NCBI RefSeq assembly: GCF_004664715.2
Contig: NC_051075.1
Location: forward strand, 35,255,495 to 35,319,494
Direction of reading: 5' to 3'
Origin: Peromyscus leucopus
Taxonomy: Eukaryota; Chordata; Mammalia; Rodentia; Cricetidae
Length of the DNA: 64,000 bases
This document shows, one piece after another, positions 22,537-35,589 of the stretch (position 1 is its first letter; every line of letters begins with the position of its first letter). The position numbers and the translations under genes are program-made. The notes under the pieces were generated by a model. The model saw only the letters and a list, made by a program, of their open reading frames with translations, had not been told where the DNA came from and did no database searches.

Positions 22537-22935
22537 ACCTGTGCCCTAGATGGGAAGTGACCCAGGCCAGAGGGGCAGATGAATGTCCTGTGTACTTTGC
22601 CTTAGATGGGAAATGGCCTAGAACAGAGGGGCAGGTGAATGTGCTATGCAGAGCTATGCCAGAAATGGGAAGTGACCCAGGCCAGAGGGGTAGGTGAATG
22701 TCTTGTGCAGAGATGTGCCAGATACAAGAAGTGACCCAGGATAGAGGGGCAGGTGAATGTCCTGCACAGAGCTGTGCCTTAGATTGGAAACTACCCAGAA
22801 CTGAGGGGCAGGAGAACATCCTGTGCAGAGATGTTCACAGAATAGAGATGGGAATTGACCCAGGACAAAGGAGCAGGTGAAATTGAATACCTTCTGCAGA
22901 GCTATGGCACAGAGATAAGAAGTGACCCAGAATAT
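22537..22935. repeat. 59-bp minisatellite, about 6.5 units
   Basis: Units centred on 'gggaagtgacccagg', 'cagaggggcaggtgaatgt' and 'cctgtgcagagctgtgcc' recur with starts near 22551, 22607, 22666, 22725, 22784, 22849 and 22916. Spacings are 56, 59, 59, 59, 65 and 67 bases. Units are diverged from each other. The minus-strand open frame at 22436-22819 is a by-product of the repeats. Confidence 0.9.
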
Positions 22936-24216
22936 CTCAGTGTGTTGGAAGATGGTTGAGAGATTTGATAAAAAATAAACATGTTACTGCATTTAGGCTG
23001 AATATGATCTTTGAACAAAAGTAAATGAGAAATAAAGTCCAGAAAGGCAATATTAGTTAAAACTATAATGATAATATTAGTACCAGAGAACGATATTAAA
23101 ACTAGAGAGACATTATTTTTCTAAGTATTAGCTGTAAATTTTTAAGCTGATGAATTTCTTATATTCTTCTTTTACTTTTCCTCTCATAACTTTGCAGAGT
23201 GGAAAAGTAAATTTTAGATTCAAAATCCACATATTAAATAGCCTATCTATTAATAAATAATGTCCACAAATCCCATGCATTCAAGGAGGCTGCTACAGAT
23301 AAGGATGCTTTAAAGATTAAATACAGGTCATTTAAGATATTGACTCCTAAATGTAGATAGCAGAAAACTACAGGTTCAAAATGCTGTTGACTGCATTATG
23401 ACCAACTGAGGATTTAAAGCATTTCATATTCACTCTAAAAAGCATACAATACATAAACCTCTCATTAAACTTCTGTTTCTTAAGAATAAAACTTTGTGAG
23501 CTGCATCATAGTTTATCTACATGTATTTTATATTTTTAGTGTATTTATTTGGCAAAAAATTGCTGGTTAGATAAATCCAGCTAGATTTTAAAATACTGTC
23601 TACAGTGTTCCAATTGTAGATATTTTCTCAGTCTTAACTAATAAACTATGCCTATGTGAAGGGAGATTTCTATTTTCTCTTAAGGAGTTATATTTTGTCA
23701 AATGAAATCACTGATTTATTTTTTATGAAGTGTTCTTGGAAAAAGCTAATTTGTCAACAATGGTAAGGTAAAATATGTTTCAACTTGTAAATATTAGTTT
23801 TGTCTTATCAGAATTTTACTATCATTTGATGAAGATGAAAATACATATTTGAGTGTGCACACACAAACATATATACACATATATAATGTGTGTTTATACA
23901 GACACCCATACACTGTACATTTAAATAAATACATCATAGATAACCACACACATACACATATAGATTAAATGAGCAGAATTTCTAGTTAAAGCTTCTAAGG
24001 CAAATTATATATCTTGTCTTTCTAATTTGCTTCAGCCGATTTTGTTTTTTGTATAATATGGCAGGTATATCTATCTGTTAACTGATGACTGAGTTATTCT
24101 AAGAATTCTGTGAATAGTAAGCTCCAGTAGAATGCCTGGCACAAAATTCATTTGATAAATAGAACCTATGCCTAAAATATACTTTGTGCAACAACTAATT
24201 GCTACTGTGATATATC
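22936..24216. other. Single-copy AT-rich DNA
   Basis: No repeat family or gene is recognised. Irregular CA/TA-rich sequence lies at about 23856-23965. Confidence 0.55.
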
Positions 24217-24420
24217 AAGAAAATATAGGCCGGGCAGAGGTGGCAAATGCCTTTAACCCCAGCACTCGGGAGGCAGAGGCAGGCGGATCTTTGTGAGTTC
24301 GAGGCCAGCCTGGTCTACAGGGTGAGATCCAGGAAAGGCACAAAGCTACACAGAGAAACCCTGTCTTGAAAAAACCAAAAAAAAAAAAAAAAAGAAAGAA
24401 AGAAAGAAAGAAAATATAGG
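24217..24420 (+). mobile_element. Young B1 SINE with 13-bp target-site duplication
   Basis: The element runs from 'ccgggcagaggtggcaaat' through 'gaggcagaggcaggcggat' and 'gttcgaggccagcctgg' to 'aaagctacacagagaaaccc', then an A-tail ending in (AAAG)n. It is flanked by a perfect 13-base duplication 'aagaaaatatagg' at 24217-24229 and 24408-24420, which marks a recent insertion. B1 derives from 7SL RNA and is mobilised by L1 proteins. Confidence 0.95.
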
Positions 24421-24692
24421 TTTTGCTATATATACAAAATACAAATTCTACCTAATTGTTATCTATCTACATGGTAATTTAAACTGTGTATATTACATAT
24501 AAAATATAAGAATTTTATTTTTTTTGGTCCAAATATAAATCTCCTTTTATTTAAATTACTCACAAATAGTAACATTTTTCTATGTAAAACCCATAATTAC
24601 TAGGAATTCTTCAAGATTTTTCCATCTGACCTAGGGAAAGAGAACTGAGGATGATCTGATCCTGTCTTACTGCCTTCTTTTTATATTTCTTT
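24421..24692. other. Single-copy AT-rich DNA
   Basis: Nothing is recognised between the B1 and the truncated L1. Confidence 0.5.
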
Positions 24693-25058
24693 TTTTCCCT
24701 TTTATTTTATTTTAAAATACCATTCAGTTCTACATAACAGCCACAGATTCCCTTGATCTTCCCCTTCCTACATCCCTCCCCTTCCCCCCAGCCCACCCCT
24801 CCATTCCCACCTCCTCCAGGGCAAAGCCTCCCCTGAGGACTGAGATCAACCTGGTAGACTCAGTCCAGGCAGGTCCAGTCCCCTCCTCCCAGACTGAGCC
24901 AAGCATCCCTGCAAAAGTCCCAGGTTTCAAACAGCTAACTCACGAAATGAGCACAGGTCCTGGTATCACTGCCTAGTTGCCTCCCAAACAGATCAAGCCA
25001 ATCAACTGTCTCACCTATTCAGAGGGCCTGATCCAGTTGGGGGTCCCTCAGCCTTTTT
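24693..25058 (-). mobile_element. 5'-truncated L1, 3'UTR only
   Basis: This closely follows 16425-16770 of the large L1 ('ccattcagttctacataac', 'tagactcagtccaggcagg', 'ctcacctattcagagggcc') and begins with a T-rich tail. Only the 3'UTR was inserted. Flanks share 'ctttttata' (near 24677 and 25053), a weak candidate duplication. The open frame at 24730-24930 (-) lies inside it and is not a gene. Confidence 0.9.
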
Positions 25059-28000
25059 ATAGTTTTGTATGTTTATTGATAAAGGATTTCCCCCTCCCTG
25101 ATCTTTAAGGATGGATGTTTAAAGTATCTATTTGTATCTGTCTTGGTCTAATTGATTTTGAGACTGTCATACTATATTGAGTGGTGGGATAAGGCAAAAG
25201 CTATTTCAGTTTTAAAATTCAATATTTCTGTTCTTTTCCTCAAACTTCTGGTTGTGCCACACTTTAAAATTTTTAATCTTTATTCTTGAGTCTATATATG
25301 TCTCTTTAATCATATAAATTGGTCTTTTTTCTGAACTTGCTCCAAATATCTCCATCAATTTGCCTATTGGGCTATCTGACAATGGCTACAGGGTTGTAAA
25401 GCTGCTTGCTGGTTTCTGAAGAGAGTAAGTGAGCAAATAAGGAAAACTAGAAGTAACACAAAATTAATCTTTTGATGGAAATTGTCAGTATTAACTTGAC
25501 TATGGTCCTTTCTTGTTTTTCAGTCTACGAATTCATTTTTAACATTAGCTTTCGTTTGTTTTCTTTTATCAATTACTTTCCCATTACTGCTATGTATGTA
25601 TGTATGCAGCCAGAATTTTATCTTCTCAAGGTAATAAATAATTTTAAATCTATTATAAGCAGGGAAAATTTTGCTTCCAAAGCAAATGTACCATTCTGTT
25701 ACTTTTTATTATTTATGCACCGCATATGTTTTAATACATATAAAACAAGCTTTTCCTTTCTTACCTTAAAATGCACTACACCTAAGTTATGCACTACAAG
25801 CTTAATTATTTTAGGAAAGATACAAGTTTTTATTTGAATTTTTATTATAATAATATAGAATTGCTATGATAAAATTAAAATAATTGTAGAGATCAACTAC
25901 CAATTAGAAAGTGTCAATTGATACTAAATTAATGTTGATGTAACATATTAAACAACAAGATTAAAGCAAGGCCTGAAGGAAAGTGATAAAATATAAATCT
26001 AAGAGTCAGAACTGTCTAGACATCTCTACGGAACTCTTCATTAGACTTTGTGGTCAAAGTTCTTGCTAGTATACTGAGATTTTGCCTTAGGTACCCTCTC
26101 TCCAAATCTATTTCAGAAGCCTTGAAATGTAGCATAGTGTTGAGCAAGATTCTGAAATAAAATATTTTGGTGATTTCTAATCTTGGTTTGTTCAAGGATG
26201 TCAATTATAGTTATTTTATTTGAGAATAATCAATGACTAAGATAATCGAATTTAGCATTGTATAATAATTATCTAGAGTGATAAAATGTTAAGTGTTTGT
26301 TTCTTTATAGAGTTAAGTGTATCCAAATTAGCAAGGTTTCCAAGAAATGAAATTACAGATGCTACCTCAAAGTCATCAAATATTTTTTCAGAGAATTATA
26401 GAAAGCAGTTGCAGTACACAAGAGCTTGTACAACGGTAAGTGGAAAGCCATGAAAACCAAGTATCAGTTATTATATATTAGTTGGAATCAATTTATGAAA
26501 GACAGAGTTCATGAACTTAGCGAAGAATGCAATACTTTGATTTTCATCTGGTAGTACGCTGACTAAACACCAAGGTCATAATAAAAACAATTCCACATCT
26601 TTCAGGAAAACTATGAACCACATAAGACTGTCTCCATGGTATTACCATGGAGCTCATGAACAGAGAGAAAGCCACAAGAGCTTCACTTCTACCCATTCTT
26701 TTGCTCAAGCGTGGCTGACAATCTTCCTGGTCTGGAAATGATACCATATTCTAGATATTTGGTGATTGTACAAAATATATCTCAAAGTCAACAATTAACA
26801 AAATCCCACATTCCTATTTCTCTAGTCTCACTTCTCACATACTAACTATAGTATCATAGTATTCTCAACAAAGTTGGGTTCTCCTTAGCAGACATCAAAC
26901 TGAAACTCTGTTATCAACCTTATTTTCACATTTAAAAATGTGTCCCATGATATGATTCTTCAGAAATTTTCCTTGGCTCCATTTTAAAAGTTTATCCTGT
27001 GTTCAATTAATTCTCATCTTAAGTGGTCTATCCTGTGTTACTATTATTATCTTTCCCACTTCTATCCACATAAATCAACGTAAGTCTTGTCTGATCACAA
27101 CCTAGTCTCTATATTTAGAACTTCACCTCCCTTCACCGTCAATGTGCATGTATAGAATACACATATATAATATAACTCTGATATTTGTAACAACTTTGTT
27201 AACCATTATTAGTGCTGTTACCTATTGACATGTGATTTTTTTTTTTTTTAAAAAAAGCAGAGATTAAGTAGGCTTCTTATGTTCAGATAAATAGTAAATG
27301 ATCAAACTGAATTGTTTACTGGCAGAGTACAAAATCTTATTACTCAGTTTACTCTTTAAAAAGGAGCAGGGACAATTTAATCAAAATGAATGTTGGCTAC
27401 ATTTTTGTAAGGTTGAGTCTTAAAAAAAATGCAATCTGATTGAAGGATCAGTTCATTTAATTAATCAATTAATTTCTTGTCACAAGAATTTCAGGGAAGC
27501 ATAGGAGGTAGATTTTGTGAGGCATTTGATGCAAGAAGTGGGTGTGAAGGTGGTCAACTCAAGCCACATTTAAGCCTTGTAGACAGAAAGTATGTCAAGT
27601 GGTTGAGGTGAGGCTGGGATCAGACAAGTGATTCAAATGAGACCTCAACAAACAGAGGTCACATTTTAAGTCCAGGAAATAATTGAAGAGATAACTACAT
27701 TATATAACATCTACTCTAAACATTTATTTGATTTTTTTTTTTTTTTTGAGGAAAATTTCCTGAGTACCTCTTCAGGGCCAGGTGGTTTACACTAAAAATT
27801 AGATACGAAAAAATGTGTTAATAATATGTAGCATTTGTATCAAAGACTTTGAGACAGTTGAAACTTGCATAATTAAAAAGAGTTATTCAAAATGAGATAT
27901 ATTAGAATCATTTTCACAAGTACAAATCAACAATAAAAGAGCACTTGACTAATAAATCCAGAGATGCAAACGAAGCAGGGAGGAGAACAGACTTCTAATA

Positions 28001-28704
28001 AGAGTTGTCAGAAGAGGACCACACATCAGTGGGACTGGGAAGTTGGAGAGGGGGAAATTAGGAACATATTTGGCCAAACTTGCCAGGCTTGTGTCACACT
28101 GAAGTAAGTGAGACAGTTTGTTTCTTATAGAGCTTACATTGATGTCCAGAGCCCATTTGGAATCCAGTCTGCCTACAAATGCACTTTGCTCTCAGGATAT
28201 TTGTGATGACAGTCTGAGGACCCTATGATAGCTACACCAAGAGCCAAGATGAAGGAACTTGACTGTCAGGAGGAGAACCCATAGTACTTGTGTTCTGTAA
28301 AAATGCTGATGTCTGAGAGCACAGAGAGGAGAACGTCAGGGTGTTAGTGATAAACTTATAAAGGTAGATTTAACATGTGTTTCCATTGCTGCTTAGCGAG
28401 CTAATCTTACTCTACAAAATTCCACCCCATGAAATACTACATTTCCCATATATGAAACCATTGGTGCTTCATGGGGTCAGTAGCTATTTTGACTTTTCTA
28501 CCTATTTCTTACCTATGGTGCTTCCAACTACAATGTCTTTAGATATGCCACGTACCATTGCTTTTCAGTATCACCAATTTTAAGAACTTATGTTTGGAAT
28601 ATTGGTTATCTTTGAATACCAAAATCTACTTGAATTTCTTAAGAGACCTTAAAACAATATTATTTCAGAGCTAAAATAACCATGTTGATTGTCGATAGGT
28701 AGTA
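25059..28704. other. Single-copy AT-rich DNA; one exon-like segment
   Basis: I recognise no repeat family in these 3.6 kb. Poly-T or poly-A runs lie at 27239-27256 and 27732-27747. A short open segment with splice-site-like ends at 26311-26435 is treated under findings. The open frame at 25472-25837 is Phe/Ile/Lys-rich and probably chance. Confidence 0.45.
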
Positions 28705-28898
28705 TTTTTTATGTGTTTGCGTATATATGCCACTTGTATGCAGGTTACTGTTGAGGCCAGGAAGGTCATCAGATATCCTGGAGCTGCAGTTAGTTATAGA
28801 CATCTGTGAGTTGCCTAGTAGGGTGCTGGTAACTGAATTCAGGTCCTCTGTAAGAGCAGTGAGTGGGTTCTCTTTTCTCTGAGCTTTCTCTCCTGCAA
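28705..28898 (-). mobile_element. B3-type SINE, degraded
   Basis: On the plus strand the order 'ttgaggccaggaaggtcat', 'ctggagctgcagttagtta', 'agggtgctggtaactgaat', 'caggtcctctgtaagagca' and 'tctgagctttctctcctg' is the reverse complement of a tRNA-derived B3/B2 SINE, including the decayed A and B box half. Confidence 0.75.
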
Positions 28899-30450
28899 TA
28901 ATAGGGAGCATTTTGAACTGACTCTATTACAAAAGCAATAAACTTCTGATTTGAAAGAGAGAGGAAATGCTGTTTGTTCATCATTTATAAGTATCTCTCT
29001 CATGTGCAGGATTCTGTGTATTTAATAATTTAAGAAGCCACTGAAAAGCAGTACCACTTAGACACTATCTGTTATGTCATGGACAGCTTGTAAACTTACT
29101 TACATGACTGCACTTACTTGCACCATTTAAAATCATATGTATTATCATCTTGTGTAATTTTAGAAAATTTCACAACACTTTTAAAAATATTTAATCAGGA
29201 AAAATTAAATGGAAGTTTAGTTGTTATCTTCCTATTGACACTTGTTTTGAGTTTATATGAATGTGATCTCCCAGATCTAAAAATAATTATATTTCCCTCT
29301 GCAATACTTATCTTACTTTTAGAATAAATAATTGATTTTATCAAAAAATAAATTTAATAGGAATTAGGACAAGAGTTAAAAACATTCAACTTATAATTAA
29401 TAAGCTTTTTTCCTCTTTTTGCTTAAAAGAAAAAAATTTGAAAAATGGGAAAATTTCCTTAATTTAAAAAGGAAAATAAAGTAAAAAAGAAGTATTTGAA
29501 AAATGACTTGAAATGGGTTTCATGGATTTATTAGGTGTGTGGACTTTTATACATTTCACTTGTAAACAACCCTAGCTTTTCCTTTATAGTGATCATCCTC
29601 ACCTTTATAGAGGACTTATAGTTTAATAAACCCATCGTGAATTAAAATACCTCAACTCAAAATGTATTAAGGACATCCAACTTCCAGATTTCACAGCTCA
29701 GCAGCACAGATCACCAGAATACTGTCTGCTTAGCCATGTTGAGTGAATGTCTGGGAGCTTTGGCTCTGTGCCCAACACTGAGAGATAGGACATACTGATT
29801 GCCTCGGGAATGATCAAGATAGAATATTCTAAGTATGACTTCTACTGAATTCAAATTCCTTCACCACCATGTAAAGACAAAGAAAACTTGCCAGCTGAAA
29901 CACCATGCAAGGTGTCATCCATACTTCATACTCCCAAGGTCTTTGCTCATCTTTGTTTTTGAGGCTCTTGATTAGTGAAAGCCTTCCTCTGAATCCCATC
30001 TATCCTTGCAAACTGCTTTGTGATACACCTTAAAAGTGGAGTGTCTCAAACATCTTGCTGTGGACTTTTTGCAACCAAGCAGTCTTTGAATGCTCCTGCT
30101 TTTTCTTCCAAAATAAAGGACTAGAAGCTGTTGTTAACAGTGCATTGCTGGCAGATTTATCTCTACATGAATACCTCCACTAAAATGTTTGCTACATAAA
30201 GGGTACAATTTATATTGAACATAGGTACTCTCTTTCTTTTCACTATTTGCTTTCTCTCTTCTATTCTCTTAAATGCAGCATATTTCAAAATGTAATAATT
30301 TTGTAAACATTTTGCACACAATGCAAGGAGAGTGCACATGCCTTATATTCTCTGCATCCATAACATTGACTTTACAGAAAATCATGTTAAGATTCCAAAG
30401 GAGGGAAAAGAGGAGGGAGGGGGAAAAGAGGTTGGTATGTAAAATGAAAT
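28899..30450. other. Single-copy DNA, no gene seen
   Basis: No repeat is assigned. The portion at about 29640-30180 is less AT-rich than its neighbours but shows no open frame or clear motif cluster. Confidence 0.5.
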
Positions 30451-30451
30451 A

Positions 30452-30600
30452 TTTTTTTTCAAGACAGGGTTTCTCTGTATAGTTTTGGTGCTTGTTCTGG
30501 ATCATGCTCTGTAGACCAGGCTGGCCTCAAACTCACAGATATCCACCTGCCTCTGCCTCCTGAGTGCTGAAATTAAAGGTGTGTGCCGCCACCACCCAGC
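30452..30600 (-). mobile_element. B1 SINE
   Basis: 'tttcaagacagggtttctct' through 'accaggctggcctcaaact' to 'gtgtgccgccaccacccagc' is a complete reverse-complement B1. The right half differs from the younger copies ('agttttggtgcttgttctgg'), so it belongs to another subfamily. No clear flanking duplication is seen. Confidence 0.93.
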
Positions 30601-32090
30601 CAAAAAAATTTAATAAAAAATTTTATATATGGATTCCAGAAGAGTTTTCTCCAGGATCACAAACACCATAATGTGCCATTTAGGAAACATGACATTTTGA
30701 AACTTAGAGAAAGTAAAGTACATGAGATTTTGTTGGAAAGCCTTTATGTTGAAAATAAACCTATGTATATATGATTGCCGAGAGACATATGAATTAGGAT
30801 GCTCAGTCTATAGAAAAATGACTGATTTACTTGATGAGACAACCCAATGGTGAAACGTATAATAGTGAACAACTTCTTGTAAACAACCTAGAGTCTCATA
30901 TAGAAGCCATAAAATAGAAAAATGTTTTATATCAGTATAAAACATCTATATAATTTAAGGTAAATACTACAATGTGGTTATACATATATTTTATTAATAT
31001 ACTCTTGTTTTTGACACATATTCTGCATTACTATGAGATTTTACCTTTGAACAGTTTAGGAATCAATATAGGTAAGTCATTTATTTTAAGAAAAGAAAAA
31101 CATAGGCTTATTTGCATTGTGTAAATTGATCAAACTTAACTGTTTCTCTTAAGATATCAAAAATAATGAAGGCAAAATATTATGAACTGTTCCTATATTT
31201 ATTAATCCATCTCCCCTTGACTACATTAGTCATGCTGAAATATGACAACCTGTCATTATACTGTTATGAAAAGAACGCTAACTCTCATGGTCTTCAAACT
31301 CAAAGGTGTGTCTTCTTTTTCCCATAGTGTTTGTCTGCTGTACATAGTCTAGGATAATGGAGTACCTTCTGGCTAGAGAAAATAGAGTTCTCCGAGGACA
31401 GGAAGAGAAGAGTAGCAAGGCATATTTGCACTCTGAAAATTTCTGTTGAAATGTGGCACATTGCTTCTACTCATACTGCACTGGCTAAGATCTTGTTTTC
31501 CTACACCTAAGTTACACTGAGCAGGATGGGAGATTGTTCTCTGGTGTTGCATATTGCAAGTAATGTTAAATTGGGCTCTTTTGGTATTGACCTTGCCTCA
31601 TTCTCTCAAAATAAATAGTTATTTCATGCAGTACATGTTATACAGTTTCCCTCCACACAGTTCAGTGCTTTGTTTCCACTAAGTGAGATAACAAACAACA
31701 GTAAACACATACATGCACACATGCACACACACAGAGACAGAGAGACACAGAGAGAGAGACATAGAGAGAGCAACTGAGATACAGCTGTAGATACAGACAG
31801 ACTGTCAGAAAGACATGCATAAGAATCAGTATGTATGCAATGGAGTCACATGCCTTAATTTGTTCTAACTGTGAATTTAGGCCCCAAATGTATATTTGCA
31901 CACAACATGTTTACCACAGAAATATTTATACTTTTCATTTATAATTCACTTCTTTAATTATGAAAATTAGGTTTTAACTTCATTGACATTTTATAATTAC
32001 TTCAATGATGCTGATTCTTCCCTTCAAATGACCATTGCTGTGCAGCAAAAGACAGTTCATCTACTGTTGCTGAGTTCAGTACACAATGGG
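30601..32090. other. Single-copy AT-rich DNA with a CA/GA-rich patch
   Basis: Imperfect (AC)n and (AGAG)n sequence lies at about 31700-31770 and produces the Cys/Val/Ser-rich minus-strand frame at 31662-31901. No gene is recognised. Confidence 0.5.
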
Positions 32091-32337
32091 TGCTGCGGGA
32101 TGTTTTGTATGCTGTGAATATGTGTAGCTCTGATTCGTTGATAAATAAAGCCATTTGGCCCATGGCAAGGCAGCTTAGTGGCAGATGAGAAATTCAAAGA
32201 GAGAGACAGGAAGAAGACAGGAAAGGGAAAGGGTTCACGGAATTAATATAAGCCTCTGTGTGTTTACTTGGGGAACACGGGTGGGAGAGATTTATCCTGA
32301 CCGCCACATGTTAGGACACAGAAAAGCTCTGACTACA
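32091..32337 (+). mobile_element. Solo-LTR-like repeat, family B, internally deleted
   Basis: It starts 'tgctgcgggatgttttgtat', continues 'attcgttgataaataaagcc' and 'taatataagcctctgtgtgt', and ends 'gaaaagctctgactaca'. Flanking hexamers aatggg (32085-32090) and attggg (32338-32343) fit a target duplication with one change. It is shorter than the copy at 34238 because the middle is missing. Confidence 0.75.
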
Positions 32338-34231
32338 ATTGGGAGTATATCAAACACTCTTAGGTATATCTGAAACAGTGTGCAGTTATAATGAAGGTCA
32401 GAGACATGTATTTATACTATCTAAAGCCTACTCAAAGTGTGGATAACTTAGGAAACTGTTCCTTGTTTCAACATTACCCCTTCATAGTAATTTTAATTGC
32501 TTTCAATTTGTTGCAAAAGTTGTAATTTTTGAAATGTAATGCTCCAAAGTTTCAAGTGGTCGTTTTATAACCCATCTTAATACTGATTAATCTCTGAGGC
32601 ATGAAACAGTTTCTAAATAATTGCATAGCTGAAGGAATATGGAGGACCAGAATAGGCAGAACACAGATATTCACTAACAAAGAGAAATCTAAATCTCTAA
32701 GCCAGACATCTTTATACACTATTAATAAATTCAGTTAGTCTTGGCAGATAGAAATTTCTATTTATTAATACCTTAATTGGGTTTTTGAAATTTAGCACAT
32801 AAAAGGCTTTTAGTGAAATTAAGGTTAGAACAAGTGCTATCTTCCATTTTCTACAAAGTCAAGTGATTGACATAGCAAAGGAATCTGCTAAGTACCTAGA
32901 GACACACAAACACAGAGGGATATATTTAGAACTACTGGCAACACATGATCTGATAATACATGATATAATGTAGAATAGGAAAAACTTGAACTGCTAAGCA
33001 TGCATACAAAAGTATAAGACATAATAAAAAAAAGAATAAAGTGGATTTTGCCAGAATTTTGCAGGAAAGGTATAATCAGAGATCACATAGACATGATACT
33101 AAAAGCAGAGACAAAAATATAGGGAATTAACATTTCTGCATCCTTTGAGTACTGATGTGGCAATTGCTTTTCATGCTGTCTTTCCCTGAGGATGTTCAAG
33201 GGCTGTTTCATACATGTATACATTAATACCAGTGAAGGAGTACCCCTAGAGAAAGCTCCAGGACAGAAAGAATTGTGTTAAGGCTGATATTGCAGGATGG
33301 AATGCCCAGGAATACATAACTGATGTTGCAGAACAGGGTGCCATCATTTTCTTTCCCACAGTATTTCAGTATTTAAATAGATATTATTCTAAGGTAAGTG
33401 CTGTTTTTTCTAAGGTATTCTTAAAAATAATAAAAATTAAGTTAAACCTGTGCAAATAACTGTTCATTTAATCTTGTTCCCCATTTTTAAATGGAGTAAA
33501 GCATTTTAATGGTGACCAAAAGCTCATAAGAAAACAGCATGTCAGGCCAGCGTTCTTTGGATAATTGCACATTGCAACTAGGCATAAGACTTAGTTTTAG
33601 TGAACTGAAGCCTAAAAAGCATTTGTTAAGAGAAACTAAAGCAGTATATAGAATATTAATGTGTCAAAAAGAAGCAGTGTACATGATGCATATCTTTAAA
33701 AATAGGAATACTGACAAGCAATGAAGCAGAAATTTTATAGTTCAGGAAAAGAGTGTCAAGCAGTGGCTGAATTTAACATTGATCTAGCAAGCATTCTTCA
33801 AGTGTCCATTTTTTTTCCAGGCACTCCACTAAATACTTAAAATTCAGCAATAAACAAAGCAGATGGGCATCTGTGACCGCATGGTATAGCATGTAATACA
33901 AACATTAGCCTTATACAGAGGACAGGAGGTGCTGGAGCACCATTTCACTGGGAATACAATGAAGATTGTCAACTGCATCTGGGGGATCAGGAAACACTAC
34001 TCCAAGAGAGTATCTGATTATATATATATATATATATATATGAGTTCCTTGAGCCTAAAGGCCAATGTAAGAAATGGAAATGATAGGAGATAAGGAAAAA
34101 GTTGTTATCCAATAATAATAACTACATTGTGGACACAAACCAGAATAAACAAATGGAGCAGTTCTGGAATCTACAACTTTGGGTAGGACATGAGGAACTT
34201 TACTGAAAACTATCAGGGTGTTGGGTAACAA
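32338..34231. other. Single-copy AT-rich DNA
   Basis: A (TA)n run lies at 34019-34041. Near 33285-33345 two short stretches resemble each other (gatattgcaggatggaatgcc and gatgttgcagaacagggtgcc). No gene is recognised; the open frame at 33539-33724 has no domain. Confidence 0.5.
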
Positions 34232-34237
34232 TCAAAC

Positions 34238-34609
34238 CACTTTGGATATCTGTATGCTGTGAATGTGTTGCTCTGATTGGTTAATAAATAAAGTGTGGAT
34301 TGGCCAGTAGCCAGGCAGGAAGCATAGGTGGGACACTGAGAGAGGAGAATTCTGGGAACAGGAAGGCTGGTCAGTAGAGGCTAGCCTGCCATCCAGGGGG
34401 CAGCATGTAAAGGCAACAGGTAAAGCCACAGAACACATGGTGACATATAGATTAACAGAAATGAGTGGAGTTTAAGTGTAAGAGCTAGTCAGTGGTAGGC
34501 CTGAGATAATGGCTGAGCAGTTTAATTAATATAAGCTTCAGAGTGAATATTTTATAAGCAGTTGCAGGGTCCATGGGACTGGGCAGGACTTGAGAAAACT
34601 CCAGCTACA
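34238..34609 (+). mobile_element. Solo LTR-like repeat, family B, full length
   Basis: The element runs from near 'tggatatctgtatgctgtg' through 'tgattggttaataaataaag', 'ggccagtagccaggcagga' and 'gtttaagtgtaagagctag' to 'gagaaaactccagctaca'. The flanks share 'tcaaacc' (34232-34238 and 34610-34616), consistent with a 6-7 base target duplication. There is no internal viral sequence. It contains a CTCF-like site at 34390-34403 (see findings). Confidence 0.78.
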
Positions 34610-35589
34610 TCAAACCGTTAGAGAAACATTGATGTTGGCTCTTTTTTTTTTTTTCACTTATTTTTATATCCTGACCACAGTCTCCCCTCCCCCTGTCCTC
34701 CCATCCCCTCCCCTTGCCTGCCCTCTGACCTCCTCTCCCCTACCCCTATCCAATCCTCCTCCATCTCCATTCTGAAAGGGGCAGGCCTCCCATGAGCATC
34801 AACAAAGCGTGGCACATCAAGTTGAGGCAGGACCAAGCTCCTCCTCCTGCATCAAGACTGGGCAAGGCCACCCAGCATGGTGAATAGTTTTCCAAAGCCC
34901 AGTTCTAGCACCAGGGACAGTCCCTGATTCCACTTCTAAGAGCTCCAGAAACAGACCAAGTTACACAACAGTTATACACATACAGATGGCCTAGGTTGGG
35001 CCCATGCAGGTTCCCTAGCTGTTGGTCCAGAGTCCATGACAAGCCCAGGTCAGCTGTCTCTGTGGGTTCCCCTGTCATGACCTTGACCCCCCTGGCTCCT
35101 ACAATCCCTACTCTCTTTCTGTAACAGGGCTCCAGGAGCTTGACCCAGTGCTTGCCTGTGGCTCTCTGCATCTGCTTCTATCAGTTACTGGAAGAAGGTC
35201 TCTGATGACAATTAGGGTAGTCACAGACAAGTACGGTAATCAGTTATAGGAGATGGCCAGTTCAGGCACTCTCTTTACTATTGCTAGGACTGTTAGCGAA
35301 AATCATTCTTGTGGCTTACTGGAAGTTTACCTGGCACCAAGTTTCTCCCTACCCCAGAAATGCACCCTCCCATCAAGACATCTCTTTCATTACTCTCCCC
35401 TTCTATCTTGCCCCCAAACCACCCAACCTGAGCCCTCATGTTCTCATCCTCAGCCCCTGCTCCCCGTTTACCCAAAAGATCTGTTTTCCCCTTCCCAGAG
35501 AAATCCATTTGTCCTTCTTTGGACCCTCCTTGTTACCTAGCCTCTCTTGGGCTGTTGTTATCAAATACTTTACAGCTAATATTCACTTA

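Noticed and set aside
22436..22819. 127-residue minus-strand frame with repeated HSPAPLSWVTS-like motifs
   Set aside because: It is a translation of the 59-bp minisatellite. The unit is not a multiple of three, so the apparent peptide repeat changes frame along the array.
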